From Opitutaceae bacterium (GTDB lineage Bacteria; Verrucomicrobiota; Verrucomicrobiia; Opitutales; Opitutaceae), in contig JAQTYQ010000001.1 in the NCBI GenBank assembly GCA_028688225.1, forward strand, positions 1 to 64,000: a stretch of 64,000 bases of DNA, in the 5' to 3' direction. The translations under genes were made by a program, and so were the position numbers. The notes below the pieces were generated by a model. That model made no database searches and had not been told where the DNA came from. It was given only the letters and a program-made list of their open reading frames with translations. Below are positions 18,522-28,489 of this stretch, piece after piece; position 1 is the first letter of the stretch; each line of letters opens with the position of its first letter.

Positions 18522-21500
18522 GTGTCCTCCCGTACGACAGTATACTTAAGGTTGCAATCGAACGACACCGTGCACTCACAAAACTTTAATGGAAGATGGA
18601 GAGCTGTTCCTGCCGGGGCGTGCCTACTGCTCGCAGCAGGTGCCTATCTGCATAGCTCCCTTCCTCTTCGTGCACAAACTTGGGATGGTGGAGCTGGCAC
18701 TGGTGTGTGGGCCACGGCAAACAACTGGAATCCGAACAGCGTGCCCGGTTCGGGCGCGAATCTGACTTTCAACGCCGCCAGCGCCAACAGCCAATGGACC
18801 ATCACCCTGGGGAACACGAGCCGCACGGTTGGCAGCATGACGTTCACGAACGCCGGCGGTGCCAACGGCTTCACTTTCAACGCCGGCACCGCCACCCTCA
18901 CGATCTCTGGCACCGGCATTACGAACAACGACACCGACACCCAGACATTCAATGTCCCGATCACGGTTTCAGCCGTGCAAACGTGGAACGCGGCCTCGGG
19001 CGGATTGACGTTTAATAACACTGTCACGCTATCCCGCAACCTTACATTGTCCGGCAGTTCGAATATTGCGCTCACCGGCACCCTGATCAACTCCGGCGGT
19101 AACCGGGCGATCACAAACAACAACACGGCGGGCGTTACGATCAATAACATCAATCTCTCCAACAATAACACCGGCCGTACCCTGACACTCTCGGGTACGG
19201 GCAACACAACCGTGTCTGGTGTCATTGCCAACGGCGGTACCGGCGCCGGCAACCTGAGTAAGACTGGCACGGGAACCGTCACGCTTTCCGGCGCCAACAC
19301 TTATACCGGAACAACGACCGTCAGCACCGGCATTCTTAATCTCCAGAACAGCAATGCGCTCGGCTCTGGCACCATCGGCGCGACGGTGGCCAGCGGCGCC
19401 ACTCTCCAGTTGCAAGGCGCCATCGACATCACCGGGCAGACCCTGACGATTAGTGGTACCGGCGTTGGCGGAATCGGTGCGTTGAACAACGTCAGCGGCA
19501 ACAATAGCTGGCAGGGCGCCGACATCAATCTGAACGCCAACTCTTCCATTGTGGCCTCGGCGGGTCAGTTGACGATCGGTGACGGCACGAGCTTCGCCGA
19601 CAGCCTCAACCTCGGCACCCGCACTCTCACCCTCAGCGGAGCTGGAAACATCTGGGTGAATTCCTCGATCACCGGCACCGGCAGCGTCATCAAGAGCGGC
19701 ACCGGCACACTGACCTACTACGCGAATTCCAACGCCTACACCGGCACGACGACCATCAATGAAGGCACGCTTGTCGTCGATGTCCTGGCCGGCTCCAATC
19801 AAGGCATCAATGGCGGCCTGGTGATCGGTGACGGTGTTGGTGTAGCCGACTCGGCGGTTGTGCAGCTCGGCCAAGGCGCGACGCCCAGTGCCTCGGAGGT
19901 GATTTCCAACACCGCTGCGGTTACGATTCGGAGCGACGGCCTGTTCAACCTGAATGACCAGGTGGAGACGATCGGCCCGCTGTCGATGACCGGAGGTCAC
20001 GTTTCCACCGGTGCCAACGGACTCCTCTATCTGAACGGCAACGTCACCGGCAACGCGTCTTCGAGCATGGCCGTCATCGACGGTGTCATCAGTCTCAACA
20101 GCACGACCCGGACTTTCACGATCGCGTCGGGAACGGCCAGCCCCGCCGACATGACGATCAATGCGATCGTGCAGCAGGGTTCCCTCGTCAAGGCCGGCGC
20201 CGGACGGCTGGCCCTCACCGGAGCCAACACCTATACCGGAACGACTACCGTCAGCGCCGGCGTCCTGAACATCTCAAATAACAGCGCGCTGGGTGACGTC
20301 GCTTCTGGCACCACGGTCAACAGCGGCGCCGCGCTTGAGATCCAGGGAGGCATCAGCGTCGGAGCCGAGTCGCTGACACTGAACGGCACCGGTATTTCGA
20401 GTGGAGGCGCCCTGCGCAATGTCAGCGGCAACAACTCCTGGGCCGGCGCCGTGACGCTTGGTTCCGCCAGCCGGATCAATTCCGACGCCGGCACCCTCAC
20501 CCTCAACGGGGGCATCAGCGGGACCAATCAGAACCTGACTATAGGTGGCGGCGGCAATACCGCACTTGCTGGCGCGCTTGGCCTTGGCTCTGGTTCCCTG
20601 ACCAAGGACGGCTCGGGCACACTTTCCCTGTCTGGCAGCAACGTCTACACGGGCGGCACCGCAATCAATGCCGGGGTGATCAATATCAGCAACAATTACG
20701 CCTTGGGCGGGCCCAGCGCCGGCAACACCACCGTGGCTAGCGGCGCCGCGCTGCAGATGCAGGGTGGCATCAGTGTCGGGGCCCAGCCCCTCACCCTGAA
20801 CGGCACCGGAATCGCCAACGACGGGGCCCTGCGCAATGTCAGCGGCAACAATTCCTGGGCTGGCGCCGTCACGCTTGGCTCCACCAGCCGGATCAATTCC
20901 GACGCCGGCACCCTCACCCTCGCCGGCGGCATCACCGGCACGAACCGGAATCTGACGATTGGCGGCGCTGGGAATGTGCAGGTCACCGGGGCCATCACGA
21001 CGGGCACCGGTTCCCTGACCAAGGATGGCGGCGGCACCTTGACGCTCGCCAGTGGTTCGACCAGCACCTACACGGGGGCGACCAACATCAATGCCGGCAC
21101 GCTGCAGCTTGGCTCCAGCAACCAGCTGGCCGACACCACCGCGGTTACGGTCGCCAACGGCGCAACCCTCAATCTCAACAACTACTCAGATACGATCGGC
21201 TCGCTGGCGGGCGGCGGCGTCATTACTTTGGGGAGCGGTACGCTGACGGTGGGTGCCAACAACGCTTCCACGACTTTTTCGGGCTCGTTCACCGCCGGCG
21301 ACACCGGCGCCTTTGCGAAGACCGGCACCGGCACGCTCACTTTTGGCTCTGGCATGGATCTCTCAAGTGGCACCTTGGTCCTCAGCGGCGGCACGCTCAA
21401 TCTCGGTGGCTTCAACAGCACCTTCGGATCGCTGTCCGTCACCGCCAACTCCGTCATTGATTTTGGCGCCAGCGGCAGTTCCATCCTGAACATCCTGAGC

Positions 21501-21785
21501 TCGGTGTCAGTGAACGCGGGCGTCACCCTTACGATCACGAACTGGGCCGATACGGTCGACTATTTCTATTCAACCAATAACCCCGGCTCCGCGATTCTGG
21601 GGCGGATCGTATTCAACCCTCCGACCTACACCGGTGCCGACACCAAGTGGCAGTCGTGGGACACGCAGATCACCCCCATACCTGAGCCGGCGGATTACGG
21701 GGCTCTCCTGACGGGCCTGAGCGTGGCGCTGGCGCTGTGGCGGAGGCATCGCCGTACGGGCCCCCCGGCAGGAGCGTTGTCCTAG
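18522..21785 (+). CDS. PEP-CTERM surface adhesin built of autotransporter-associated beta-strand repeats
   Basis: Up to 1087 aa, Gly/Thr/Asn/Ser-rich. There is an N-terminal signal peptide (hydrophobic segment then LRAQ-TWDGG) and many beta-helix repeats of the type LSGANTYTGTTTVSAGxLN, as in autotransporter-associated repeat proteins. The C-terminus has PEP-CTERM sorting architecture: the PEPADYG motif, a hydrophobic helix and a basic RRHRR tail, recognised by exosortase-type enzymes. No autotransporter beta-barrel is present. No ATG is in frame; GTG at 18522 or 18570 are candidates, and 18570 gives a compact signal peptide. It probably mediates surface or matrix attachment. No exosortase gene is in the window. 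Confidence 0.85.
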   Translation: MSSRTTVYLRLQSNDTVHSQNFNGRWRAVPAGACLLLAAGAYLHSSLPLRAQTWDGGAGTGVWATANNWNPNSVPGSGANLTFNAASANSQWTITLGNTSRTVGSMTFTNAGGANGFTFNAGTATLTISGTGITNNDTDTQTFNVPITVSAVQTWNAASGGLTFNNTVTLSRNLTLSGSSNIALTGTLINSGGNRAITNNNTAGVTINNINLSNNNTGRTLTLSGTGNTTVSGVIANGGTGAGNLSKTGTGTVTLSGANTYTGTTTVSTGILNLQNSNALGSGTIGATVASGATLQLQGAIDITGQTLTISGTGVGGIGALNNVSGNNSWQGADINLNANSSIVASAGQLTIGDGTSFADSLNLGTRTLTLSGAGNIWVNSSITGTGSVIKSGTGTLTYYANSNAYTGTTTINEGTLVVDVLAGSNQGINGGLVIGDGVGVADSAVVQLGQGATPSASEVISNTAAVTIRSDGLFNLNDQVETIGPLSMTGGHVSTGANGLLYLNGNVTGNASSSMAVIDGVISLNSTTRTFTIASGTASPADMTINAIVQQGSLVKAGAGRLALTGANTYTGTTTVSAGVLNISNNSALGDVASGTTVNSGAALEIQGGISVGAESLTLNGTGISSGGALRNVSGNNSWAGAVTLGSASRINSDAGTLTLNGGISGTNQNLTIGGGGNTALAGALGLGSGSLTKDGSGTLSLSGSNVYTGGTAINAGVINISNNYALGGPSAGNTTVASGAALQMQGGISVGAQPLTLNGTGIANDGALRNVSGNNSWAGAVTLGSTSRINSDAGTLTLAGGITGTNRNLTIGGAGNVQVTGAITTGTGSLTKDGGGTLTLASGSTSTYTGATNINAGTLQLGSSNQLADTTAVTVANGATLNLNNYSDTIGSLAGGGVITLGSGTLTVGANNASTTFSGSFTAGDTGAFAKTGTGTLTFGSGMDLSSGTLVLSGGTLNLGGFNSTFGSLSVTANSVIDFGASGSSILNILSSVSVNAGVTLTITNWADTVDYFYSTNNPGSAILGRIVFNPPTYTGADTKWQSWDTQITPIPEPADYGALLTGLSVALALWRRHRRTGPPAGALS
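20215..21050 (+). repeat. Two near-identical 417-bp tandem units inside the adhesin gene
   Basis: Two consecutive stretches of about 139 codons repeat at a 417-bp offset. Both contain ALRNVSGNNSWAGAV, SRINSDAGTLTL, GGIS and LTKDG segments. A diverged earlier copy shares GNNSWQGADI near 19,495. The high similarity suggests recent duplication or gene conversion within the adhesin. Confidence 0.8.
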
Positions 21786-21832
21786 CCCGAATTGCGGTTG
21801 GCCTGCGGGGCTGGCCCGATCACCGCCCTGGT

Positions 21833-23734
21833 CTAGTCTTTGTCGCCACCGCGACATTTTCCGCGATTGTCGTGGTCGTCCTCATCACCGTGGTGACCGT
21901 CATCGCCGTGGTTGTCGTCGTGACCATGATTCCCGCGTTTGGTCGTGATCGTCGTGGTGCCGAGAAGATTCGCATTGCCGGATGTCGGAGGCCAGAAAGC
22001 GTAGACATCGATCTGATAAGTGTGAACTCCGCGATTGACCCGGTAATCCAACTGGTAGTGCTTCCTCGTGATCATGTAGGTGCCTGGGTCATGATCATGC
22101 CGCGGTCCATGGGTAAATAGCGTCGGACTCGAAACACCGCCATTCGGCAGCACTTCATAAATGGCGACGACAATCGATCGATCTTGAATGATGCCGCCCG
22201 TCGCATCCAGCAGGCTGAATTTGACCGGCACGGTGCATCCCCCCTGAAATGCCTTCCCCAGCGAAACCGGCGGAAGCCAGAGAACAGAGTATTGCGGTGG
22301 CGGTAGCGCCTGATTGACCGTGAACGACGTCGAGGAGGTCGACGTCACACCGTTGCTCGTTGCCATGACTGTGAAGGTATAGTCGCCCGGCGTTGAAATT
22401 TGGACCTCTCCCGTACCCGCGACCGCCGGCGTGCCCAGTCCAGTCACCAAGGCAGTCACCGCAGTTCCGTTGAGCGAGACATCAGTGGCATCAATATTGC
22501 CGAAACCCACGTTGGCGGTGAAGGCAAAAGGCACCGCCAACGGTCCGCCTCCCGGTGGAAGCGCAAATGGACCGCTTCCGGTGGCCGGCTGGGTGATGAC
22601 GATGACCGGCGCCGGCTGCTGGACGGTCACGCTGAAATGGCTTGATGCGGTCGCCGTCCCCAAGGCGTCGGTCACGGACACGCTCAAGGTGTAAGTGCCG
22701 GCGGCCGAAAGCTGCAAGGACGTGCTTCCCGTAGCGGGCGATGCACCCAATCCCTGGACCGCCAGGGACAGCGGGCTTCCGTTCAAAGTCGCTGTTATCG
22801 CCTGCACGCCACCGTATGCACTCGTCGCTGAAATTGAGACGGGAACAGTAACGCCGGTCCCACCGCTCGCATAGGAAAAGACTGCATTGTCGCTCGGCGA
22901 CTGAATGACCAGCGTCGGCGCAGGCCCTGCCACATTGACTGTGAATTCCACCGAAGCCGACCCCGTCCCCACACTGTTGTAGGCCCGGGTCGTCAGTGCA
23001 TAAGTTCCGGCCGCCGCGACTTGGATCGTTCCGGACCCCGTCACCTGGTCGGTACTCAAGCCACCGCTGGTGACGGCCAGTGCTGTGCCATTCAGGTCAG
23101 CATCTACGTTGGTGATGACAGGATCAGTGGCGGCGGTGGTGGCAGCGAACGAAAACGGGATCTGCAGAGGAGGTCCACCAGCGGTGTAGGTGAACACCGC
23201 GAGCGATGCCGGCTGATTAATGGCAACCGCTGGTGTTGACGGCGGAGCGGTCGGCGGCTGAATCGTCAGGTTGATATTGGCCCCCGTAGTGGCAACCCCG
23301 CTCGGCCAGCCGGTCGTATTGATATGATAAGCATAGTCGCCCACCACGGCATCCGAGGGGAAGGAGACTGTTACGGTCACATTCTGCGGCGGAGGAGCAC
23401 TGCCGCCCGTCACCGTCACAGAGGCAGGGCTGATGGAGATATGGCCGAGCGCCGTCGCATCAGTCACAAGCGGATTCCCTGAAGAATCAACCGGGACGGA
23501 GACCACTGATGCCTGGAAACTAATCGTGTGGCTTCCGGCCGCCAGCGGCGAAGGCGGCGTCATTGTCAGCGTATAGCTTTGGGAATAGGGCCCAAAGCCC
23601 TCGACGATTTTGGTCAGCGGGCTGTAGGTGACCTCCGTCGACTTTCCCAACAAACTCGCCGAGGCAGCCGTCAAAATCAGGACTATTCCGGATAGGATTT
23701 TCCCCCGGATCGGTTTTGCGCGACAGAAGTTCAT
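21833..23734 (-). CDS. Secreted protein with tandem Ig-like domains and a His/Asp-rich C-terminal tail
   Basis: 633 aa. N-terminal signal peptide (ILSGIVLILTAASASLLG). The middle contains at least three repeated units of about 100 residues, each with an ITQP/IQSP/INQP-type start, LNGxxLxV and GTYxxxV motifs, resembling bacterial Ig-like/cadherin-type beta domains. The last 35 or so residues are dominated by His, Asp and Gly (GNHGHDDNHGDDGHHGDED), a likely metal-binding tail. It is probably extracellular or on the outer surface. No enzymatic domain is recognised. It is convergent with the PEP-CTERM adhesin, 47 bp away. Confidence 0.75.
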   Translation of the reverse strand: MNFCRAKPIRGKILSGIVLILTAASASLLGKSTEVTYSPLTKIVEGFGPYSQSYTLTMTPPSPLAAGSHTISFQASVVSVPVDSSGNPLVTDATALGHISISPASVTVTGGSAPPPQNVTVTVSFPSDAVVGDYAYHINTTGWPSGVATTGANINLTIQPPTAPPSTPAVAINQPASLAVFTYTAGGPPLQIPFSFAATTAATDPVITNVDADLNGTALAVTSGGLSTDQVTGSGTIQVAAAGTYALTTRAYNSVGTGSASVEFTVNVAGPAPTLVIQSPSDNAVFSYASGGTGVTVPVSISATSAYGGVQAITATLNGSPLSLAVQGLGASPATGSTSLQLSAAGTYTLSVSVTDALGTATASSHFSVTVQQPAPVIVITQPATGSGPFALPPGGGPLAVPFAFTANVGFGNIDATDVSLNGTAVTALVTGLGTPAVAGTGEVQISTPGDYTFTVMATSNGVTSTSSTSFTVNQALPPPQYSVLWLPPVSLGKAFQGGCTVPVKFSLLDATGGIIQDRSIVVAIYEVLPNGGVSSPTLFTHGPRHDHDPGTYMITRKHYQLDYRVNRGVHTYQIDVYAFWPPTSGNANLLGTTTITTKRGNHGHDDNHGDDGHHGDEDDHDNRGKCRGGDKD

Positions 23735-24102
23735 CAGTATTCTCAGTATTCTTCTTTAATAAGGGCTACACCCCAATTTATTTGTAATTTAACTACAATA
23801 AGACCATCACCGACCTTAACTGCAAGTGCTTTCTGGGGCAACTGATGACAATCGATTCTTCTGGAAGTCAGTCACCTGAAATAACTTCATTCGAGCCGTT
23901 CTCTTGTTCCAGGATCTGAGACACCTGCCCTTCGGTGCTAAATACACCCGCACGATTGTTTGCTCGAGTAAACCAGGCAACCAACAGCAATCAAATTGGG
24001 CGAGACCGCGGTAATTCAGGGTCGAGCGTTGTGAGGTCGCGTTGCTTGCGGCCGATTCCAGTCCTAAACCCGGAACCCAAAACTCAAAACCGGTCCGGCG
24101 TC
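23735..24102. other. Gene-free region between two minus-strand genes, with promoter-like AT-rich DNA and a repeat
   Basis: 368 bp without a convincing gene. The part next to 23735 is unusually AT-rich for this window and contains a directly repeated 9-mer (CAGTATTCT), consistent with a promoter or operator for the secreted Ig-like protein. Positions 24066-24092 carry the degenerate GAACCCAAAACTCAAAACC-type repeat also found inside coding regions (see the E1 fusion at 54.27 kb). Confidence 0.5.
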
Positions 24103-25242
24103 TCAGCGCCGATCCATCCGCCGAAACAGCCAAAGCCCGATCCCGAGGAAGATCAGGTTTGGCGCCCATAGCAGCAGGTCGGGCCGCAGTTCCGGGTGCT
24201 TGTCGAACCAGCCGACCACGATGGTGAGAAAGTAGTAGCCCATCGCCAGTGCCAGGGCGAGGCCCAGGTTGGCCGAGGTCTCGCGGCGCGAAACCTTGAT
24301 GCCCAGCGGCACGCCGATGAGCGCGAACGAGAATACGGCGAACGCCGTGGTGAACTTGTCCTGGACCACCATCTGCAGCTTCATGCGATCCAGCGCACGC
24401 TGCCGCCGCGCCGCCGGCGGCGCCGGCTGTTCCAACCGCCGCCACTCCGCCAGCAGGTCCGGGTAGGTGTACCACTGGAGCTTGCGCTGGAAGGCGTTTT
24501 TGCCGAACAGCCGTTCGAGCGAGAGGCGCACGCTGGTGCGCTCGAAACTCATCGATGGCGGCGGCGCCGAGAAATCTTCGGGGTTTTTCTGGTCCCGGGT
24601 TTCCGCCTGCGCGTGGGCCAGATTCAGGATCAGCTCGCCGCGGGTCTCGTCGAAATCGAAGCTGCCCGACTCGGCGCGGATGAAATTCTTCACCCGTCCC
24701 TGCCGGTCAAGCTCCCACAGCCAGAAATCCTGCATGGTCTGTCCCTGTTTCTCACCCACGTAGAGCACCTTGCCGGGAAAATCCCGGATGAAGGTCCGCG
24801 GCACGATGAAGCTGAGCGGGTTCGTGCGCACGGCATTGCCCAGCTCGACGTGATACATCACCCGGGCCCACGGCATGAATTGAAAGTTGACCGCCACCCC
24901 GGCGAGCACGCCGAGGGCGGCCAGCAGCAGGATCGGGCGCGCGATCCACGGCAGGCTCAGGCCCGCCGCGCGCATGGCCGTGACCTCGTGCTCGGCCGAC
25001 ATGCGCCCGAGCACGAGCAGCACGCCTGTGAGCACGCCGATGGGCAGCGCATACGAGACCACGAACGGCACGAGCAGCAGGACCAATTCCGCAAACACCT
25101 CCGGCTTGAGCTGTCCGGCGACCACGTAACCCAGCAGGTCCTTGACCGCGTTGCCGACCATCAGCACGAACGCGAACAGCCCCACCGCGGCCGCGCAGGA
25201 AAAGAGGACGCTCTTGAAGATGTGCCGCTGCAGCAGGTTCAT
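24103..25242 (-). CDS. LptF/LptG family permease (YjgP/YjgQ)
   Basis: 379 aa from the ATG at 25242. Three N-terminal membrane helices (including LFAFVLMVGNAVKDLL), a periplasmic beta-jellyroll-like domain (about residues 130-265), then three C-terminal helices. This is the topology of the LptB2FG LPS exporter. It starts MNLLQRHIFKSVL, typical of the family. It would extract LPS from the inner membrane with LptB, encoded at 56.9 kb. Whether it is LptF or LptG cannot be decided, and the second permease is not in the window. Divergent from rlmN. Confidence 0.88.
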   Translation of the reverse strand: MNLLQRHIFKSVLFSCAAAVGLFAFVLMVGNAVKDLLGYVVAGQLKPEVFAELVLLLVPFVVSYALPIGVLTGVLLVLGRMSAEHEVTAMRAAGLSLPWIARPILLLAALGVLAGVAVNFQFMPWARVMYHVELGNAVRTNPLSFIVPRTFIRDFPGKVLYVGEKQGQTMQDFWLWELDRQGRVKNFIRAESGSFDFDETRGELILNLAHAQAETRDQKNPEDFSAPPPSMSFERTSVRLSLERLFGKNAFQRKLQWYTYPDLLAEWRRLEQPAPPAARRQRALDRMKLQMVVQDKFTTAFAVFSFALIGVPLGIKVSRRETSANLGLALALAMGYYFLTIVVGWFDKHPELRPDLLLWAPNLIFLGIGLWLFRRMDRR

Positions 25243-25352
25243 CCAAATCCTGATTAACAAGAAGGCGCCGGAGCGCACGAAGGAAATTGCCTGCCGCGGT
25301 CTATCAGGCATTGAACAATTGAGCCGGCGGTCCGCGCCGGCCCTCCCCGCCT

Positions 25353-26465
<1,113 letters not shown>

Positions 26466-26573
26466 GTCGCCGCTCGATCAAGCAGATTCCTCTGATCGTC
26501 GGTGCATAAACGTCCTCCCGCACGTAGGACTCGCGCTTGCTATTGATGTTCGCTCAATGGCCTGATGGGGAGG

Positions 26574-26618
26574 GCTTCTCGGTGTGCCCAGCTCTGATGG
26601 CCAGCAGAGCGCCCTACC
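26574..26618. repeat. 45-bp interspersed repeat, copy 1
   Basis: Runs from GCTTCTCGG to GCGCCCTACC and is almost identical (four differences seen) to 43048-43092. The core CTCTGATGGCCAGCAGAG is a near-perfect palindrome. Read on the minus strand it begins GGTAGGGCGC, placing it in the GTAG palindrome family. Confidence 0.8.
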
Positions 26619-26739
26619 TCCCGGCGTCAGTCTAGCCCAAGTTCCGCAATACATTCCTCCAGCACCGGGGTGGCGCGTTTTCCCCAAATCGTTACGACCT
26701 TCCGAGTGGTGTGCAGCAAAGGCGAAGCCGGTGGGTTCT

Positions 26740-26789
26740 GTAGCCGGCCTCGCTGCAGGCCGGTCAGCCGGGGTCGGCGACCCCGGCTG
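26740..26789. repeat. GTAG-headed hairpin plus adjacent perfect hairpin
   Basis: GTAG at 26740 is followed by 7-bp arms CCGGCCT / AGGCCGG around a 6-nt loop. Two nucleotides later there is a second hairpin with 11-bp arms CAGCCGGGGTC / GACCCCGGCTG and a 3-nt loop. The layout is like REP elements. It lies upstream of the ABC operon and downstream of rlmN. Confidence 0.7.
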
Positions 26790-26911
26790 CAACTTCTGTC
26801 TTGAATCCTTGGGCGGGATTTTTTTTTAACACCATTCCTTCCGCGGCGGCGGAACTTCCGGTTCCTCTTGTTTTCCCACCGACTCGGATTACTTTCCTCC
26901 CTTTCATTTCC

Positions 26912-27634
26912 ATGATTGAAGTCAAAGACCTGGTCAAAGATTACGGCGCTCTGCGCGCGGTCGATGGCGTCTCGTTCACGGTCCGGCGTGGTGACATCCT
27001 CGGATTCCTGGGACCGAACGGCGCGGGCAAATCCACCACGATGAAGATGATCACCGGCTTTCTCCGTCCGACAGCCGGCACCGCCCTGGTCGGCGGCCAT
27101 GAGGTCACTGCCGAGCCGGTGGCCGTGAAGCGCCAGGTCGGTTACCTGCCCGAAAACGCGCCCGCCTATCCCGAGATGACCGTGGAGGAATTCCTCGGCT
27201 TCATCGCGGAAACCCGGGGATACCGCACCGCGGCGCAGAGGCAACCGCGCCTTGAGCGTGTCATCGGCCTCTGTCACCTCGAGCCCGTACGCCGGCAGTC
27301 CATCGAGACGCTCTCGAAGGGCTTCAAACAGCGCGTGGGCTTCGCCCAAGCGCTGCTCCACGATCCGCCCGTGTTGGTGCTCGATGAGCCGACCGACGGC
27401 CTGGATCCCAATCAGAAACACGAAGTGCGCCGCCTCATCCGGCAGATGGCCGCGGAGAAGGCCGTCATCCTCTCCACGCATATCCTCGAGGAAGTCGAAG
27501 CGATCTGCACCCGGATCATCATCATCTCGCGCGGCCGGGTCGTCGTGGACGACACGCCCGAGGGCCTCCGCGGTCGGCATGCCGGCGCGCGGCTGGACGA
27601 GATCTTCCGCCAGCTCACGCAGACCGACACCTGA
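26912..27634 (+). CDS. ABC transporter ATP-binding protein (GldA-like)
   Basis: 240 aa from the ATG at 26912. Walker A GPNGAGKST, Q-loop region VGYLPENAPAYPEMTV, signature LSKGFKQRVG, Walker B VLVLDEPTDGLD and switch His in STHILEE are all present. The closest style is the GldA/CcmA group of ABC-2 exporters. It powers the permease encoded next. With GldF- and GldG-like genes it forms the module linked to gliding in Bacteroidota, but such modules also occur in non-gliding bacteria, so motility is not implied. Confidence 0.93.
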   Translation: MIEVKDLVKDYGALRAVDGVSFTVRRGDILGFLGPNGAGKSTTMKMITGFLRPTAGTALVGGHEVTAEPVAVKRQVGYLPENAPAYPEMTVEEFLGFIAETRGYRTAAQRQPRLERVIGLCHLEPVRRQSIETLSKGFKQRVGFAQALLHDPPVLVLDEPTDGLDPNQKHEVRRLIRQMAAEKAVILSTHILEEVEAICTRIIIISRGRVVVDDTPEGLRGRHAGARLDEIFRQLTQTDT

Positions 27635-27726
27635 AGAACGCCCGCCACCCCGGGACGCGAGCCCGCCTTGGGCCCCTCGTTCGTCTTCCTCTCTTCCTCG
27701 TCTTTCGTTCCCTTCCTCCCTGCTCC

Positions 27727-28458
27727 ATGTCTTCCCAGATCTCCCCCGTCTTCAAACGCGAGTTTCTCGGCTACTTCCGCTCCCCGGTCGCCTATGTCTT
27801 CCTGATCGTTTTCCTGATGGCCTCGGTCGGCTGCGCGTTTTTCCTTGGCAGCTTCTTCAGCGCCAACAGCGCCAGTCTGGAGGGCTATTTCACCTTCCTG
27901 CCTTGGCTCTTCATCGCCTTTGTCCCGGCGGCGGGCATGCGGCTCTGGTCCGAGGAAAAGCGTTCCGGCACGATCGAACTGCTGTTCACGCTGCCCGTAT
28001 CCACCCTCGAGGCCGTGCTCGGCAAGTTCCTGGCGGCCTGGGCGTTTCTCTGCCTTGCCCTCCTGCTGAGCTTCCCGATGGCGCTGACCGTGGCCTATCT
28101 CGGCAGCCCCGACTGGGGCGTCATCGCTTCGGGCTACCTCGGCAGCATGCTCATGGCCGGCGCCTACCTCGGCGTCTGCTCACTGACGTCGGCGTTTACG
28201 AAAAACCAGGTCATCAGCTTCGTGATCAGCGTGTTCGTCTGCTTCGTCCTCGTGCTGCTCGGCTGGAGCGTTTTCACCGATTTCCTCGGCGGCTACCTGG
28301 CGCTGCCGGCCTGGCTGGTGGATGTCGTCTCGAATTTCAGCTTCAAGCCCCACTTTGACGCCTTCATCAAGGGCATCATCGATCCGAAGGACATCGTGTT
28401 CTTCCTCTCGCTCGCCGGCTTCTGCCTTTTCCTGAACGTGCTCGTGCTCGAGTCCTGA
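27727..28458 (+). CDS. ABC-2 type transporter permease (GldF-like)
   Basis: 243 aa with about six membrane helices: the N-terminal FKREFLGYFRSPVAYVF, which is typical of ABC-2 permeases, then the cytoplasmic EEKRSGTIELLFTLPVS coupling segment found in this family. It pairs with the upstream ATPase (93 bp away) and the downstream GldG-like protein (31 bp). The transported substrate is unknown. Confidence 0.9.
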   Translation: MSSQISPVFKREFLGYFRSPVAYVFLIVFLMASVGCAFFLGSFFSANSASLEGYFTFLPWLFIAFVPAAGMRLWSEEKRSGTIELLFTLPVSTLEAVLGKFLAAWAFLCLALLLSFPMALTVAYLGSPDWGVIASGYLGSMLMAGAYLGVCSLTSAFTKNQVISFVISVFVCFVLVLLGWSVFTDFLGGYLALPAWLVDVVSNFSFKPHFDAFIKGIIDPKDIVFFLSLAGFCLFLNVLVLES

Positions 28459-28489
28459 GCACCCTGCCTGTTTCCTTCCTGCCCGTCCG

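Larger units (their letters stand above)
26466..26911. other. Gene-free region rich in palindromic repeats
   Basis: 446 bp between rlmN and the ABC transporter operon. It contains a 45-bp repeat (26574-26618) shared with 43 kb, a GTAG-headed hairpin and a second perfect hairpin (26740-26789). The last 100 bp, from about 26810, should hold the promoter of the downstream ABC operon. No gene is supported. Confidence 0.6.

Noticed and set aside
18522..21785. CRISPR array or satellite in the repeated adhesin region.
   Set aside because: The repeats are in-frame coding units of unequal length without regular spacers.
23816..24475. A 219-codon minus-strand frame overlapping the LptF/G-type gene's 3' end.
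   Set aside because: It overlaps the LptF/G-type gene out of frame, has no start context and reads low-complexity Gly/Ala/Arg sequence.
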